This document shows, in pieces, positions 16,815 to 24,637 of a stretch of 46,834 bases of DNA. The position numbers were made by a program, and so were the translations under genes. Where the stretch lies: positions 1 through 46,834 of the forward strand of contig CAJUHV010000028.1 in the NCBI GenBank assembly GCA_910586445.1, read 5' to 3'. The notes under the pieces were generated by a model, which was given only the letters and a program-made list of their open reading frames with translations, had not been told where the DNA came from and made no database searches. The DNA comes from an uncultured Eubacterium sp. Its GTDB lineage: Bacteria; Bacillota; Clostridia; Lachnospirales; Lachnospiraceae. Each line of letters opens with the position of its first letter. Position 1 is the stretch's first letter.

Positions 16815-17933
16815 TTAAGACGGCGTATTCATATCATTTTTTAACAGCTGGTATGCCGCTGCTGCAAGCGGCACTCCCAGCAGCATGCCGCCGACTCCCA
16901 TCACACCGCCGCCGACGGTTACTGCAGCAAGCACCCATACGCCGGGCAGTCCGATCGACGAACCAACAACGCGCGGATACACCAGATTGCCCTCCAGCTG
17001 CTGCAGCGCCACTAAAAATGCGATGAAAATCACTGCCTTTACCGGAGAAACCGTAAAAATCATAAATGCGCCGACAACCGCGCCGATATATGCCCCTGCC
17101 ACAGGAATCAGTGCCGTAAAGCCGACCAGGCAGCCGATCATTGCCGCATACGGCAGCCTCAGCAGCAGCATGCCTCCCATGCACAGCAGCCCCAGAATAA
17201 CTGCCTCCGTACACTGCCCTACAATAAAACTGTGAAACGACTGGTTGACCACGCCTGCTACATAATAAAACTTTTCCGTCACTTTTTTCGGCAGATACCT
17301 CGCAGACAGTCTCCGAAACTGCCCGCTCAGCTTTTCTTTTCCAAGCAGCAGGTAAATAGCAAACACTAGCCCGACAGTCAGTGTAACAACGGTTGAAAAT
17401 ACGGTAGAGATAATGCTTGTGGCAGCTCCCATTACACCGCCGATGCCATTGATCAGTATATTGACCACCTTTGTCAGCATTTCCTGCCAGTCTGTTTCAC
17501 CGCCTTGAAACAGGCTGGTCTGCCCTGCCAGAAGCATGCTGTCCTGCAGGTTTTCCTCTATCCACCTGGATATGCTGTCCAGGACTCCCGGCAGCTCTTT
17601 AAGCAGGATCTGAAGACAGCCGATCAGCTCCGGCACGATCATCTGGACAATCAACACTGCAATCAGCAGAATGCACAAAAAAGCAAGCACCATGCAGACC
17701 GGCCGCGCCAGTTTCCTGACAGCCTCGTTTTTGGCCCTGGATTCCATAAGACGCTCAAAAAAGTTCATCGGTATATTAACTACATACGCAATAACACAGC
17801 CCCAGAACAACGGCCGCGCTGCACCAAATGCAATGCCCGCCAGGGCTGTAAAAGCTGTCCAGTAATGAATCACCAAAAACAGCACAACTACCGTAACCCC
17901 TGCGCGCAGGCAGGTTTTCCATTTTAATTCCAT
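16815..17933 (-). CDS. AI-2E-family (PerM/YtvI-like) membrane transporter
   Basis: A 372-residue protein with about eight hydrophobic segments in the AI-2E/PerM pattern: two N-terminal TMs, a helical extracytoplasmic region (about 110-160), and a C-terminal cluster ending GVWVLAAVTVGGGVMGVGGMLLGVPLAA, which spans two conserved blocks of the family. Members have been linked to autoinducer-2 export, sporulation (YtvI) or Na+/H+ antiport; no single role is proven. I chose the ATG at 17933 because GAGGTGGAG precedes it. It appears to be a single-gene unit. Confidence 0.88.
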   Translation of the reverse strand: MELKWKTCLRAGVTVVVLFLVIHYWTAFTALAGIAFGAARPLFWGCVIAYVVNIPMNFFERLMESRAKNEAVRKLARPVCMVLAFLCILLIAVLIVQMIVPELIGCLQILLKELPGVLDSISRWIEENLQDSMLLAGQTSLFQGGETDWQEMLTKVVNILINGIGGVMGAATSIISTVFSTVVTLTVGLVFAIYLLLGKEKLSGQFRRLSARYLPKKVTEKFYYVAGVVNQSFHSFIVGQCTEAVILGLLCMGGMLLLRLPYAAMIGCLVGFTALIPVAGAYIGAVVGAFMIFTVSPVKAVIFIAFLVALQQLEGNLVYPRVVGSSIGLPGVWVLAAVTVGGGVMGVGGMLLGVPLAAAAYQLLKNDMNTPS

Positions 17934-18009
17934 ACTCTCCACCTCATAACCGCATATTGTATACATCTACGCATCGTTTCCTGATCCACCGAAACGGCCT
18001 CCTGCTCCC

Positions 18010-19518
18010 TTACGGCATATACTGGTCTAAACGGTGCGAGGCATCCAGCACGCGGCTTAACATCTCTTTCGTTGACTCTGCATTCTGCATATTCTGCATG
18101 CTCAGCTCCGAAGCCTGCATGGAAGAAGCCGTTACTTCTTCCGTAGCCGATGACAGATGCGTAATATCGTCTACGATCCGGTTATTCGAATCGGACAATA
18201 GGTTCAGCATGCTGTCAATATTTCCGATACTGGAAATCAGCCCTGCGACATTGCTGTTAATCTCCTCAAAGCTCTGGGACACCTGCGCGATCATTCCGTC
18301 CTGCTCAGCAGCAGCTTCGATCGATTTGGATACTGCCTCGGCAGCACTTTGTGCATTTTCTGACAATTCATTTAATATGCCCGCAATGCTTTCTGTCTCC
18401 TGCCTTGTCTTTTCTGCAAGCTTGCGGATTTCATCTGCCACGACTGCAAACCCGCGTCCTGCCTCTCCTGCCCTTGCACTTTCGATCGAAGCATTCAGTG
18501 CCAGCAGATTTGTCTGGTTCGAAATGCCAAAAATAGTATCCGCAATTGTCTTTACTGCACCTGCACGCTCCTGCAGTTCTTCCATAGAGACTGCCACGCC
18601 CTGATTTGTCCTGCTGATTGACTCTGACTGCTTTTTGAGGCTTTCCATCATGCGCAGGCTGTTTCTGTTTAACTCTTCCGAGTTTTTCGCTACTTGAACC
18701 ATATTTTCAGCATATTCCAATGTCTGCTGAATAGATGCCTGTATATTCTGCGTCATCTCTGTCTGCGTCTGTATGCTGTCTGCCGTACTCTGTGTACTGT
18801 TTGAAATATCCTGTACAGAGCTGCTGACCACTCCTGATGAATCATTCAATTCGCTTACAATATCCATCGCGCCCTCTGTGCCCCTGCGTACTTCTTCCGC
18901 TGCCATAAGCACATTATCCATCATTTCCTTCTGCTTTTCCTGCTCATATTTTAAGCTGTCCGTTGTATCATGATTATAAAGCCATGCAATCTTCGTTGTG
19001 ACATATATAATTACCATCAGGTGTAAGATTGTCAGCGTTGTGCAGACCTGGTCAAATGCCTGCGCCTGTGTATATCTATGCTCGATCTGTATAGCTACAA
19101 AATTGGCTGCCAGATTTGCCATAACCATTAAAATACCTGATATCATCGCATATCTTATATCAAAATATAATATACATCCAACCAACGGGATACATGCCAA
19201 AAACCTGATATAAGAATTCTCATAGGTAACTGCCGTCAAATATGCGACAGCCAGCAGCCCCGCAAATGATACATAGCGCGTCAATATCCCTGTACTGCTT
19301 TTTAAATACACTGCTGCGCCCGCTAAAAAAGCAGCGGCAATGATCCCAGTGACCATCAGGCTGACCCCAAGTGAACGTGCTCCTGATGCATAAGAAACCC
19401 ACTGGATCATCAGGACAAACGCATAGAAGATCAGATATCCAATCTGTGCAAAACGGTTTGCCCGCTTCACCTGTGCCTCCTTGCTCGCATACACATACAT
19501 TTTCTCATTCGTCTCCAT
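18010..19518 (-). CDS. Methyl-accepting chemotaxis protein, membrane-embedded sensor type
   Basis: A 502-residue chemoreceptor. Residues about 20-180 hold roughly six closely spaced membrane helices with no large extracellular domain, so it probably senses membrane state or a small permeant signal. The rest is a long coiled-coil signalling domain with the hairpin tip GRGFAVVADEIRKLAEKT near residues 355-372. No HAMP domain is evident. I chose the ATG at 19518 because GGGAGG lies about 7 nt upstream. It has its own promoter and no chemotaxis genes beside it. Confidence 0.92.
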   Translation of the reverse strand: METNEKMYVYASKEAQVKRANRFAQIGYLIFYAFVLMIQWVSYASGARSLGVSLMVTGIIAAAFLAGAAVYLKSSTGILTRYVSFAGLLAVAYLTAVTYENSYIRFLACIPLVGCILYFDIRYAMISGILMVMANLAANFVAIQIEHRYTQAQAFDQVCTTLTILHLMVIIYVTTKIAWLYNHDTTDSLKYEQEKQKEMMDNVLMAAEEVRRGTEGAMDIVSELNDSSGVVSSSVQDISNSTQSTADSIQTQTEMTQNIQASIQQTLEYAENMVQVAKNSEELNRNSLRMMESLKKQSESISRTNQGVAVSMEELQERAGAVKTIADTIFGISNQTNLLALNASIESARAGEAGRGFAVVADEIRKLAEKTRQETESIAGILNELSENAQSAAEAVSKSIEAAAEQDGMIAQVSQSFEEINSNVAGLISSIGNIDSMLNLLSDSNNRIVDDITHLSSATEEVTASSMQASELSMQNMQNAESTKEMLSRVLDASHRLDQYMP

Positions 19519-19609
19519 CCTAATCCCTCCCATATCCATTTAATATATTGAATATCCTGTCTTCGCTGATACCTCACCGTTATGAAGCCCTCCGAAACAT
19601 ATTTCGTTT

Positions 19610-19639
19610 ATTATAACACGATGCCTGATATACCGTCAA
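19610..19639 (-). promoter_or_regulatory. Promoter of the chemoreceptor gene
   Basis: On the minus strand: -35 TTGACG (19634-19639), 18-bp spacer, -10 TATAAT (19610-19615). The leader to the ATG at 19518 is about 85 nt. Confidence 0.7.
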
Positions 19640-19658
19640 CGATTCTGCACTGTACGAG

Positions 19659-20441
19659 CTATACAATTTCCCTGCGCATTTTTAAAAGTATCTTTTTTTC
19701 CAACCGGCTTACCTGCACCTGGCTCATGCCGAGCTGCTTTGCTGTCTGTACCTGTGTCTGGTCTTGAAAATACCGCAGCTCAATCAGCTGCCGTTCACGC
19801 TCATCCAGCCCTTCCAAAAGCTGGCTCACTAAGAGGTTGTCCAGCAGTTTTTCTTTTTCCGGGTCATCAAACGCACCCCCGCTGGCAGAATGCTCGCCGG
19901 CAGACGCGCCTACCCTCTGTCCGATTCCTTTTCCTGAGGCAATCTGATCTACCAGATACAATTCACTGCCGTCAGACTGATACACGCTGCGGTAAATGGA
20001 CTCCACCTCCATATTTGCTTCCAGTGCCATAACGACTTCTTCCCTGCTCAGCCCTGTCGCCTGCGCCAGCTCCTGCATGGTCGCCTCACGCCCGCGCTCC
20101 TGGCTGATCTTTTCAGCCGCCTGTCTGACATGCCAGCCATTTTCCTTTAAGCTCCTGCTGACGCGCACCAGCCCGTTATCCCTTAAAAACCTGCGTATTT
20201 CTCCGCTGATTAAAGGTACTGCATACGTAGAAAAAGCCACGTCGTATGTAAAATCAAATTTATCAATTGCCTTGATCAGCCCTATGATACCGATCTGAAA
20301 TAATTCTTCCCTGTCATGCCCCCTATGTTCATACCGCTTGACAATGCTTCCTACCAGCCCCAGATTCTGCATCACCAGTTCTTCTTTTGCACCCTGATTG
20401 CCCTGCTGTGCCTGCGAGAGCAAAGCCATTGTCTCACTCAT
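19659..20441 (-). CDS. sigF: Sporulation sigma factor SigF
   Basis: A 260-residue sigma-70-family factor for early forespore transcription. Region 2 is clear (ELFQIGIIGLIKAIDKFD, FSTYAVPLISGEIRRFLRD), and region 4 ends with the helix-turn-helix GMSQVQVSRLEKKIL, nearly identical to known SigF. Gene order spoIIAA-spoIIAB-sigF separates it from SigG. The linker before region 4 has about 18 extra Gly/Ser/Ala-rich residues (GKGIGQRVGASAGEHSASGG) compared with Bacillus SigF. It is held inactive by SpoIIAB until SpoIIAA releases it. It starts 7 nt after spoIIAB. Confidence 0.95.
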   Translation of the reverse strand: MSETMALLSQAQQGNQGAKEELVMQNLGLVGSIVKRYEHRGHDREELFQIGIIGLIKAIDKFDFTYDVAFSTYAVPLISGEIRRFLRDNGLVRVSRSLKENGWHVRQAAEKISQERGREATMQELAQATGLSREEVVMALEANMEVESIYRSVYQSDGSELYLVDQIASGKGIGQRVGASAGEHSASGGAFDDPEKEKLLDNLLVSQLLEGLDERERQLIELRYFQDQTQVQTAKQLGMSQVQVSRLEKKILLKMRREIV

Positions 20442-20448
20442 AGAGCTG

Positions 20449-20886
20449 TCAGGCTCCTGCTCCGAGCTGCTTTACCATACGTACGGTCGTTCCCTGTCCC
20501 GGCGAAGAATCCACCTCTACGTCATCCATAAACGCCTCCATAAATGCAAAACCCATGCCGGAACGCTCCAGTTCCGGCCTTGTCGTATAAAACGGCTCCT
20601 TTGCTTTGGGCACGTCTTCTATGCCCTTGCCATAATCTACTACTTCGATCTTGATCTGCTGTTTTTCTTTCGCACATGTTAAATATATCTTTCCTATATG
20701 ATTATCATATCCGTGTATAATAGAGTTTGTCACCGCTTCAGACACAGCTGTCTTTACATCAGCCAACTCGTCCAGCGTCGGGTCTAAATCTGCCAGAAAA
20801 GCAGCTACCGCTACTCTTGCAAATCCCTCGTTTGCCGAATATGAATCAAACCGTATGCTCATCTCATTGCGGTCAGTCATTTCCAT
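20449..20886 (-). CDS. spoIIAB: Anti-sigma-F factor / serine kinase SpoIIAB
   Basis: A 145-residue GHKL-fold kinase that binds SigF and phosphorylates SpoIIAA. The N-box is EAVTNSIIHGY, the G1 box is DYGKGI, and the lid region holds EPFYTTRPELERSGMGF. Length matches the family. GGAGG 9 nt before the ATG at 20886 supports that start; the gene overlaps the end of spoIIAA by 14 nt. It should act in the forespore at the start of compartment-specific transcription. Confidence 0.95.
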   Translation of the reverse strand: MEMTDRNEMSIRFDSYSANEGFARVAVAAFLADLDPTLDELADVKTAVSEAVTNSIIHGYDNHIGKIYLTCAKEKQQIKIEVVDYGKGIEDVPKAKEPFYTTRPELERSGMGFAFMEAFMDDVEVDSSPGQGTTVRMVKQLGAGA

Positions 20887-21199
20887 TCAACATCGCCTCC
20901 GTTTCCATGAGTTTATGCAGCCCGGATATACGAAATATTTTCTGTATCCGGTCATTCATATGCTGCGCTTTTACACTGCCGCCGCAGTAATTCATGTTTC
21001 TGCACCTGCCGATCAGTACGCCGATTCCTGAGCTGTCCATAAATTCTGTTCCTGCAAAATCAAATACCAGGCTGCGCACACGGTACGAATCAATCAATAA
21101 ATCAGCCTCCATGCGCAGCTGCTCCGCACTGTGGTGGTCCAGCTCCTTCGGCATGGATATCGTAAGACATCCCGCCTTTAACTCATAATGACATTCCAT
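20873..21199 (-). CDS. spoIIAA: Anti-anti-sigma-F factor SpoIIAA
   Basis: A 108-residue STAS-domain protein. The phosphorylation motif is FMDSSGIGV with Ser56/Ser57; the second serine aligns with the one phosphorylated in Bacillus SpoIIAA. Dephosphorylation by SpoIIE lets it pull SpoIIAB off SigF. The ATG follows AGGAGGAGCAGCA. It is first in the three-gene operon. Only about 33 bp lie between the U-run of the upstream terminator and the start codon, and no convincing promoter is visible there. Confidence 0.95.
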   Translation of the reverse strand: MECHYELKAGCLTISMPKELDHHSAEQLRMEADLLIDSYRVRSLVFDFAGTEFMDSSGIGVLIGRCRNMNYCGGSVKAQHMNDRIQKIFRISGLHKLMETEAMLNGND

Positions 21200-21232
21200 T
21201 GCTGCTCCTCCTAAATACTATATACATTTTTT

Positions 21233-21272
21233 GCTAAAAAAAGACGCTGATCCTTATCTGATCAACGTCTTT
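21233..21272 (-). terminator. Terminator between the TPR gene and spoIIAA
   Basis: On the minus strand a 13-bp stem AAAGACGTTGATC / GATCAGCGTCTTT (one G-U pair) has a 7-nt loop and a run of T residues. The wobble pair and the U-run both fit termination of the TPR gene transcript. Confidence 0.85.
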
Positions 21273-21297
21273 CGTAATTACTATATCCATTTATAAA

Positions 21298-22692
21298 TTA
21301 TTGCTGCTGTCCGATCTGCGCTTCTACCTGCTCCAGATATCCCTTTGCATTCTGGCACAGATAAGAAGTCGGATATTCGTCTATGACCTTCTGGTACAGC
21401 TGGGCCGCTTTTTCATACTGCTGGAGTATACGGTAAGACTGCGCCAGATAATAAACGGCATGGCCTTCGTTATACGTATCATCTATGTCCACAACATCCT
21501 GCAACAGCTGCGAAGCGTTCTCATAATGGCGCTGCATATACTCAGAATGGCCTTTATTATAAGTCTCTTCCAGATATTTTCCTTCAATTTCTGCCAGAAT
21601 AGAATCATACAGCTGCTTTGCTGCGGCATCCAGCTGGTCTGCATCGATATTTTCAAGTGCCGTTTTTGCTGCATCTGCTTCACCGTCCTCATAGGACTTG
21701 TACGCAGCCAGCAGTTTCTGATAGCTCTCTGCCTCAGTTTTGGACTCTTCCTTGTCTTTCTGCGCATCTTCAAAATCCTTGGTCAGCTTTGACACCTGAT
21801 CCTGCAGCTTTTGAATATCCTGATTCTTCGTCTGTATCAGATCATCCGCATTTGCAACCGCTTCCCTTGCATCGCTCTGCAGATTCCGGCGTATGCTCGG
21901 CACGATCAGAAAATAAGTCGCAGTCACTCCGATAATGAGCCCGACCAGAATATTGACAATCATCATAAATCCAGAATTATCCCGCAGATTTGTCGGCTGT
22001 ATGATCGTATCATTGCCGTTATGATACTCGACCCTGCTCTCCTTCTTTTTCCGCTTCTTAGTTTTTACCTCTGTCTCACCTGACTGCTCGTTGATTTCTG
22101 ACAGATACTTCATCGTAATCGTATTTCTGCGGTCGATCTGCTCTGCTGTCCGCAGTGACTTTTTCGCCAGGTCATACTTCCTGTCATGAATATACAAAAG
22201 TGCCAGCAGCTGATGGGCCTTGACCAGCTTTGGATTGGTAGATAAGATCTTTTTCAGCTGGATGACTGCTAAGTCCGTGCTGTCCTGCTGACAGTAGATC
22301 AATGCCTGATTATACTTTTTAATCGTCTGGTTAATCGTGTTTAACAGCGCCGGATTGCTCTGCACATCATTTAAGTAAACATCTGCTATATTATCCTTAT
22401 CCTGCTGGTTCTTGCTCAAAACCCATTCGCTCAATGCAGATACCGTTTCCCCGGCTTCATAATACAGCAGCCCCAAGAGGTTTCTTGCCTGTATATTTTT
22501 CTTATTATACTGCAGGCTCATTTTTAACGCATCCGCCGCTCCTGATAAATCCCTTACTTTTGCCCGTTCCAGCCCTATATTATATAAACAATTGGAAGTG
22601 GCTATGAGCTTTTTATACATTCTGACATATATACCACATTTTGGACAAGTATCCTCAGGCCCCAAATGCGTTCCGCATTTAAAACACTCCAT
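21298..22692 (-). CDS. Zinc-ribbon, TPR and coiled-coil membrane protein
   Basis: A 464-residue protein. Residues 1-22 form a Cys4 zinc ribbon (CFKC...CPKC). Residues about 30-200 are tetratricopeptide-like helices. A basic patch is followed by one TM helix (about 243-263), a coiled coil (about 270-330) and a second TPR block to the C terminus (EKAAQLYQKVIDEYPTS). The N-terminal half is likely cytosolic and the C-terminal half outside. TPRs on both sides of the membrane suggest a scaffold. It lies just upstream of the spoIIA operon, but any sporulation link is inference. Confidence 0.75.
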   Translation of the reverse strand: MECFKCGTHLGPEDTCPKCGIYVRMYKKLIATSNCLYNIGLERAKVRDLSGAADALKMSLQYNKKNIQARNLLGLLYYEAGETVSALSEWVLSKNQQDKDNIADVYLNDVQSNPALLNTINQTIKKYNQALIYCQQDSTDLAVIQLKKILSTNPKLVKAHQLLALLYIHDRKYDLAKKSLRTAEQIDRRNTITMKYLSEINEQSGETEVKTKKRKKKESRVEYHNGNDTIIQPTNLRDNSGFMMIVNILVGLIIGVTATYFLIVPSIRRNLQSDAREAVANADDLIQTKNQDIQKLQDQVSKLTKDFEDAQKDKEESKTEAESYQKLLAAYKSYEDGEADAAKTALENIDADQLDAAAKQLYDSILAEIEGKYLEETYNKGHSEYMQRHYENASQLLQDVVDIDDTYNEGHAVYYLAQSYRILQQYEKAAQLYQKVIDEYPTSYLCQNAKGYLEQVEAQIGQQQ

Positions 22693-22730
22693 ATCTGCTC
22701 CTTCCTATTTATAATGTACCAAAAGGCATG

Positions 22731-22874
22731 TTACCGGTTTCGTCTCGCCTCCCTGATCATCTCCTGGAGGATATCCGTCAGATCTGTCAGGTCATGGCTG
22801 TAAATTGCTTCTTCTGCTTCTTCTACTTCAAGGCTAGGTTTAAATTTCTTCAATTCCTCTTCAAAATCTATCAT
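22731..22874 (-). CDS. Small acidic protein (47 aa)
   Basis: A 47-codon ORF, MIDFEEELKKFKPSLEVEEA... ending MIREARRNR, on the minus strand. It has a good ribosome binding site (CGGAGGGATCACAG) and an excellent promoter (22911-22938). The first half is strongly acidic and helical; a second helix, DLTDILQEMIREARR, is amphipathic. No domain is recognised. It lies upstream of the TPR gene in the same direction, 38 nt before it, so the two are probably one transcript. Confidence 0.75.
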   Translation of the reverse strand: MIDFEEELKKFKPSLEVEEAEEAIYSHDLTDLTDILQEMIREARRNR

Positions 22875-22910
22875 CTGTGATCCCTCCGTCTGCTTCTCTT
22901 AAACGAATCT

Positions 22911-22938
22911 ATTATAGCACATCTTCCGGCTTTGTAAA
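22911..22938 (-). promoter_or_regulatory. Sigma-A promoter of the 47-aa protein/TPR operon
   Basis: On the minus strand: -35 TTTACA (22933-22938), 16-bp spacer, -10 TATAAT (22911-22916). The start site would be about 30 nt before the small ORF. Confidence 0.8.
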
Positions 22939-23012
22939 GAAACGGTTGTCTTGTTTTTTCTCCTTTTTTCGTATTCGCAGCTCAATACAGACAGCAGCCT
23001 GACAGGCCTGCG

Positions 23013-23059
23013 CAAAAAAATCGGACATTTACTATAAATCGTAAAGTAAAATGTCCGAT
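23013..23059 (-). terminator. Terminator of the FapA-like gene
   Basis: On the minus strand an 11-bp stem ATCGGACATTT / AAATGTCCGAT with an 18-nt loop is followed by seven T residues. It lies about 20 bp after the fapA-like stop codon. Confidence 0.85.
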
Positions 23060-23077
23060 CCATTTATCCATAAGTAC

Positions 23078-24472
23078 TCAGTCGCTGCCCCAGTCTGACA
23101 GTTTTCGCATAACAACCTTTTCCATCTGCTTGATAAAGATAATGTCATTAAATACATCCTTGCAGTGTGTATCGCATGTATCAATCGATACATATACTCC
23201 CGGATATACGACCTTGCGCACTTTAATATTTGCGCCCTTTGCATTATCTACCATCAGCTCCAGCTTGCGCAGCGACTCTTCATCCGCAGCCTTGCGCGCC
23301 ATGTCACGCACCCGGATTCTGACCAGCTGCACCCGTCTCGGGTCGTCCTTGCATGACTGGCCGGTCTTTTCTTCATATTCCTGAAATTTTTGAAGAATTG
23401 TCTCTGCTTTGTTAATATTATCTGTCGCTGTCTTTATACTGTTTCTCAGCTCTTCCATCTTCATGCGTACTTCGCCGCCGTTTCCGACCAGCACATGAGT
23501 ACGGATCTCCGCATTATTTCCTATGCTGTTAGCCTCAATGCCGCTGACTGCATGGACACTGCCGCCTACAATACAGCCTTTTTTGCTCATGACATACGCT
23601 TTGCCTTCACAGTATACATTGCTGTTCAAAAAGATATCCGCTGTTATGTCGCCCTTACAGCGCACGGTCGCAAATTCAAAAAACTTTGCAGAAATAGATC
23701 CTTTTGCATCGATAACACTTTTACCGTTTCCGAGCACGCCGCCTTTCAGTACGATTTCTTTATTGGCAAATATGCTGGCTCCCTGTACGACGCCGTCAAT
23801 CGTCACCGTACCTGTTGCATGTACTTCGATGTCATCCACGCTGCCGTGAATAATGACGTCCCCGCGGAATTCGATATTTCCCGTATTGGCATCGACATCT
23901 CCAGACACCTCAAAAACCGGAAGTATGTTGATCTTATCATTAATCACATCGATCTTGCCGGTAATTGAAGCAACATATGTCACACCATCATCCTGACAGG
24001 CAAATCCCCTGCCCCGCAGCGGCGGCAGCTCCCTGCCCACCTTTGCACGGATCGGTGCGTCTTTGACATTATACCCATCCACACCCTGTACTGCCGGATG
24101 ATACTTTGCTATTACCTGCCCTTCTGTTACCATTTCAAATAACTTGATCGCATAACTAACAGAACCGTCTTCGTTTATGCGCGGTTTACCATCCAACTGG
24201 CTTTGGAACTTATATTCGTAATATCCGTCTTTGCCATCCTGCGGCGCCTTTCCCGATGCAATGGCAACGGAACGGTTATAAATACCGTCTTTTATCATGT
24301 TAAGAATTTCTCCCTGGTCAATCCCACTTTTGACCCCGCCGGCATTAAGCGCCGACTGAACATCCTCCAAACGATACTTCTGTCCTGCCAAAGGCTCCGG
24401 TAAACGCAGATATGCCGTCATGGCATCATGGCTTATTGATATAGCTGTTTTGTCAAGCTGTAGTGTCTGCAT
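23078..24472 (-). CDS. FapA-domain (DUF342) protein
   Basis: A 464-residue protein of the FapA/DUF342 family. The N-terminal region (about 1-170) contains family motifs such as GxDGYNVKD. It is followed by a right-handed beta-helix-like region (about 180-330) of short repeating strands, e.g. GDVIIHGSVDDIEVHATGTV. A coiled coil (about 345-410) and a short C-terminal beta domain end it. FapA proteins have been linked to polar flagellar assembly and to envelope polymer proteins; in non-flagellar Firmicutes the role is open. It has its own promoter and terminator. Confidence 0.85.
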   Translation of the reverse strand: MQTLQLDKTAISISHDAMTAYLRLPEPLAGQKYRLEDVQSALNAGGVKSGIDQGEILNMIKDGIYNRSVAIASGKAPQDGKDGYYEYKFQSQLDGKPRINEDGSVSYAIKLFEMVTEGQVIAKYHPAVQGVDGYNVKDAPIRAKVGRELPPLRGRGFACQDDGVTYVASITGKIDVINDKINILPVFEVSGDVDANTGNIEFRGDVIIHGSVDDIEVHATGTVTIDGVVQGASIFANKEIVLKGGVLGNGKSVIDAKGSISAKFFEFATVRCKGDITADIFLNSNVYCEGKAYVMSKKGCIVGGSVHAVSGIEANSIGNNAEIRTHVLVGNGGEVRMKMEELRNSIKTATDNINKAETILQKFQEYEEKTGQSCKDDPRRVQLVRIRVRDMARKAADEESLRKLELMVDNAKGANIKVRKVVYPGVYVSIDTCDTHCKDVFNDIIFIKQMEKVVMRKLSDWGSD

Positions 24473-24532
24473 ACCTTACCACCTCTCACATTTAATTCAT
24501 CACCCATTAAACTCAAATGGTACATTTACCTA

Positions 24533-24561
24533 ATTTTAACATCAATTGAGACAAACTTCAA
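24533..24561 (-). promoter_or_regulatory. Promoter of the FapA-like gene
   Basis: On the minus strand: -35 TTGAAG (24556-24561), 17-bp spacer, -10 TAAAAT (24533-24538), about 60 nt upstream of the ATG at 24472. Confidence 0.6.
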
Positions 24562-24637
24562 CAAATATAATAGAAAAAAAAACGAAATGTACTCTTTTTA
24601 TTGGATTTACCGACAATTTTACTCGTAAAACGCACGA

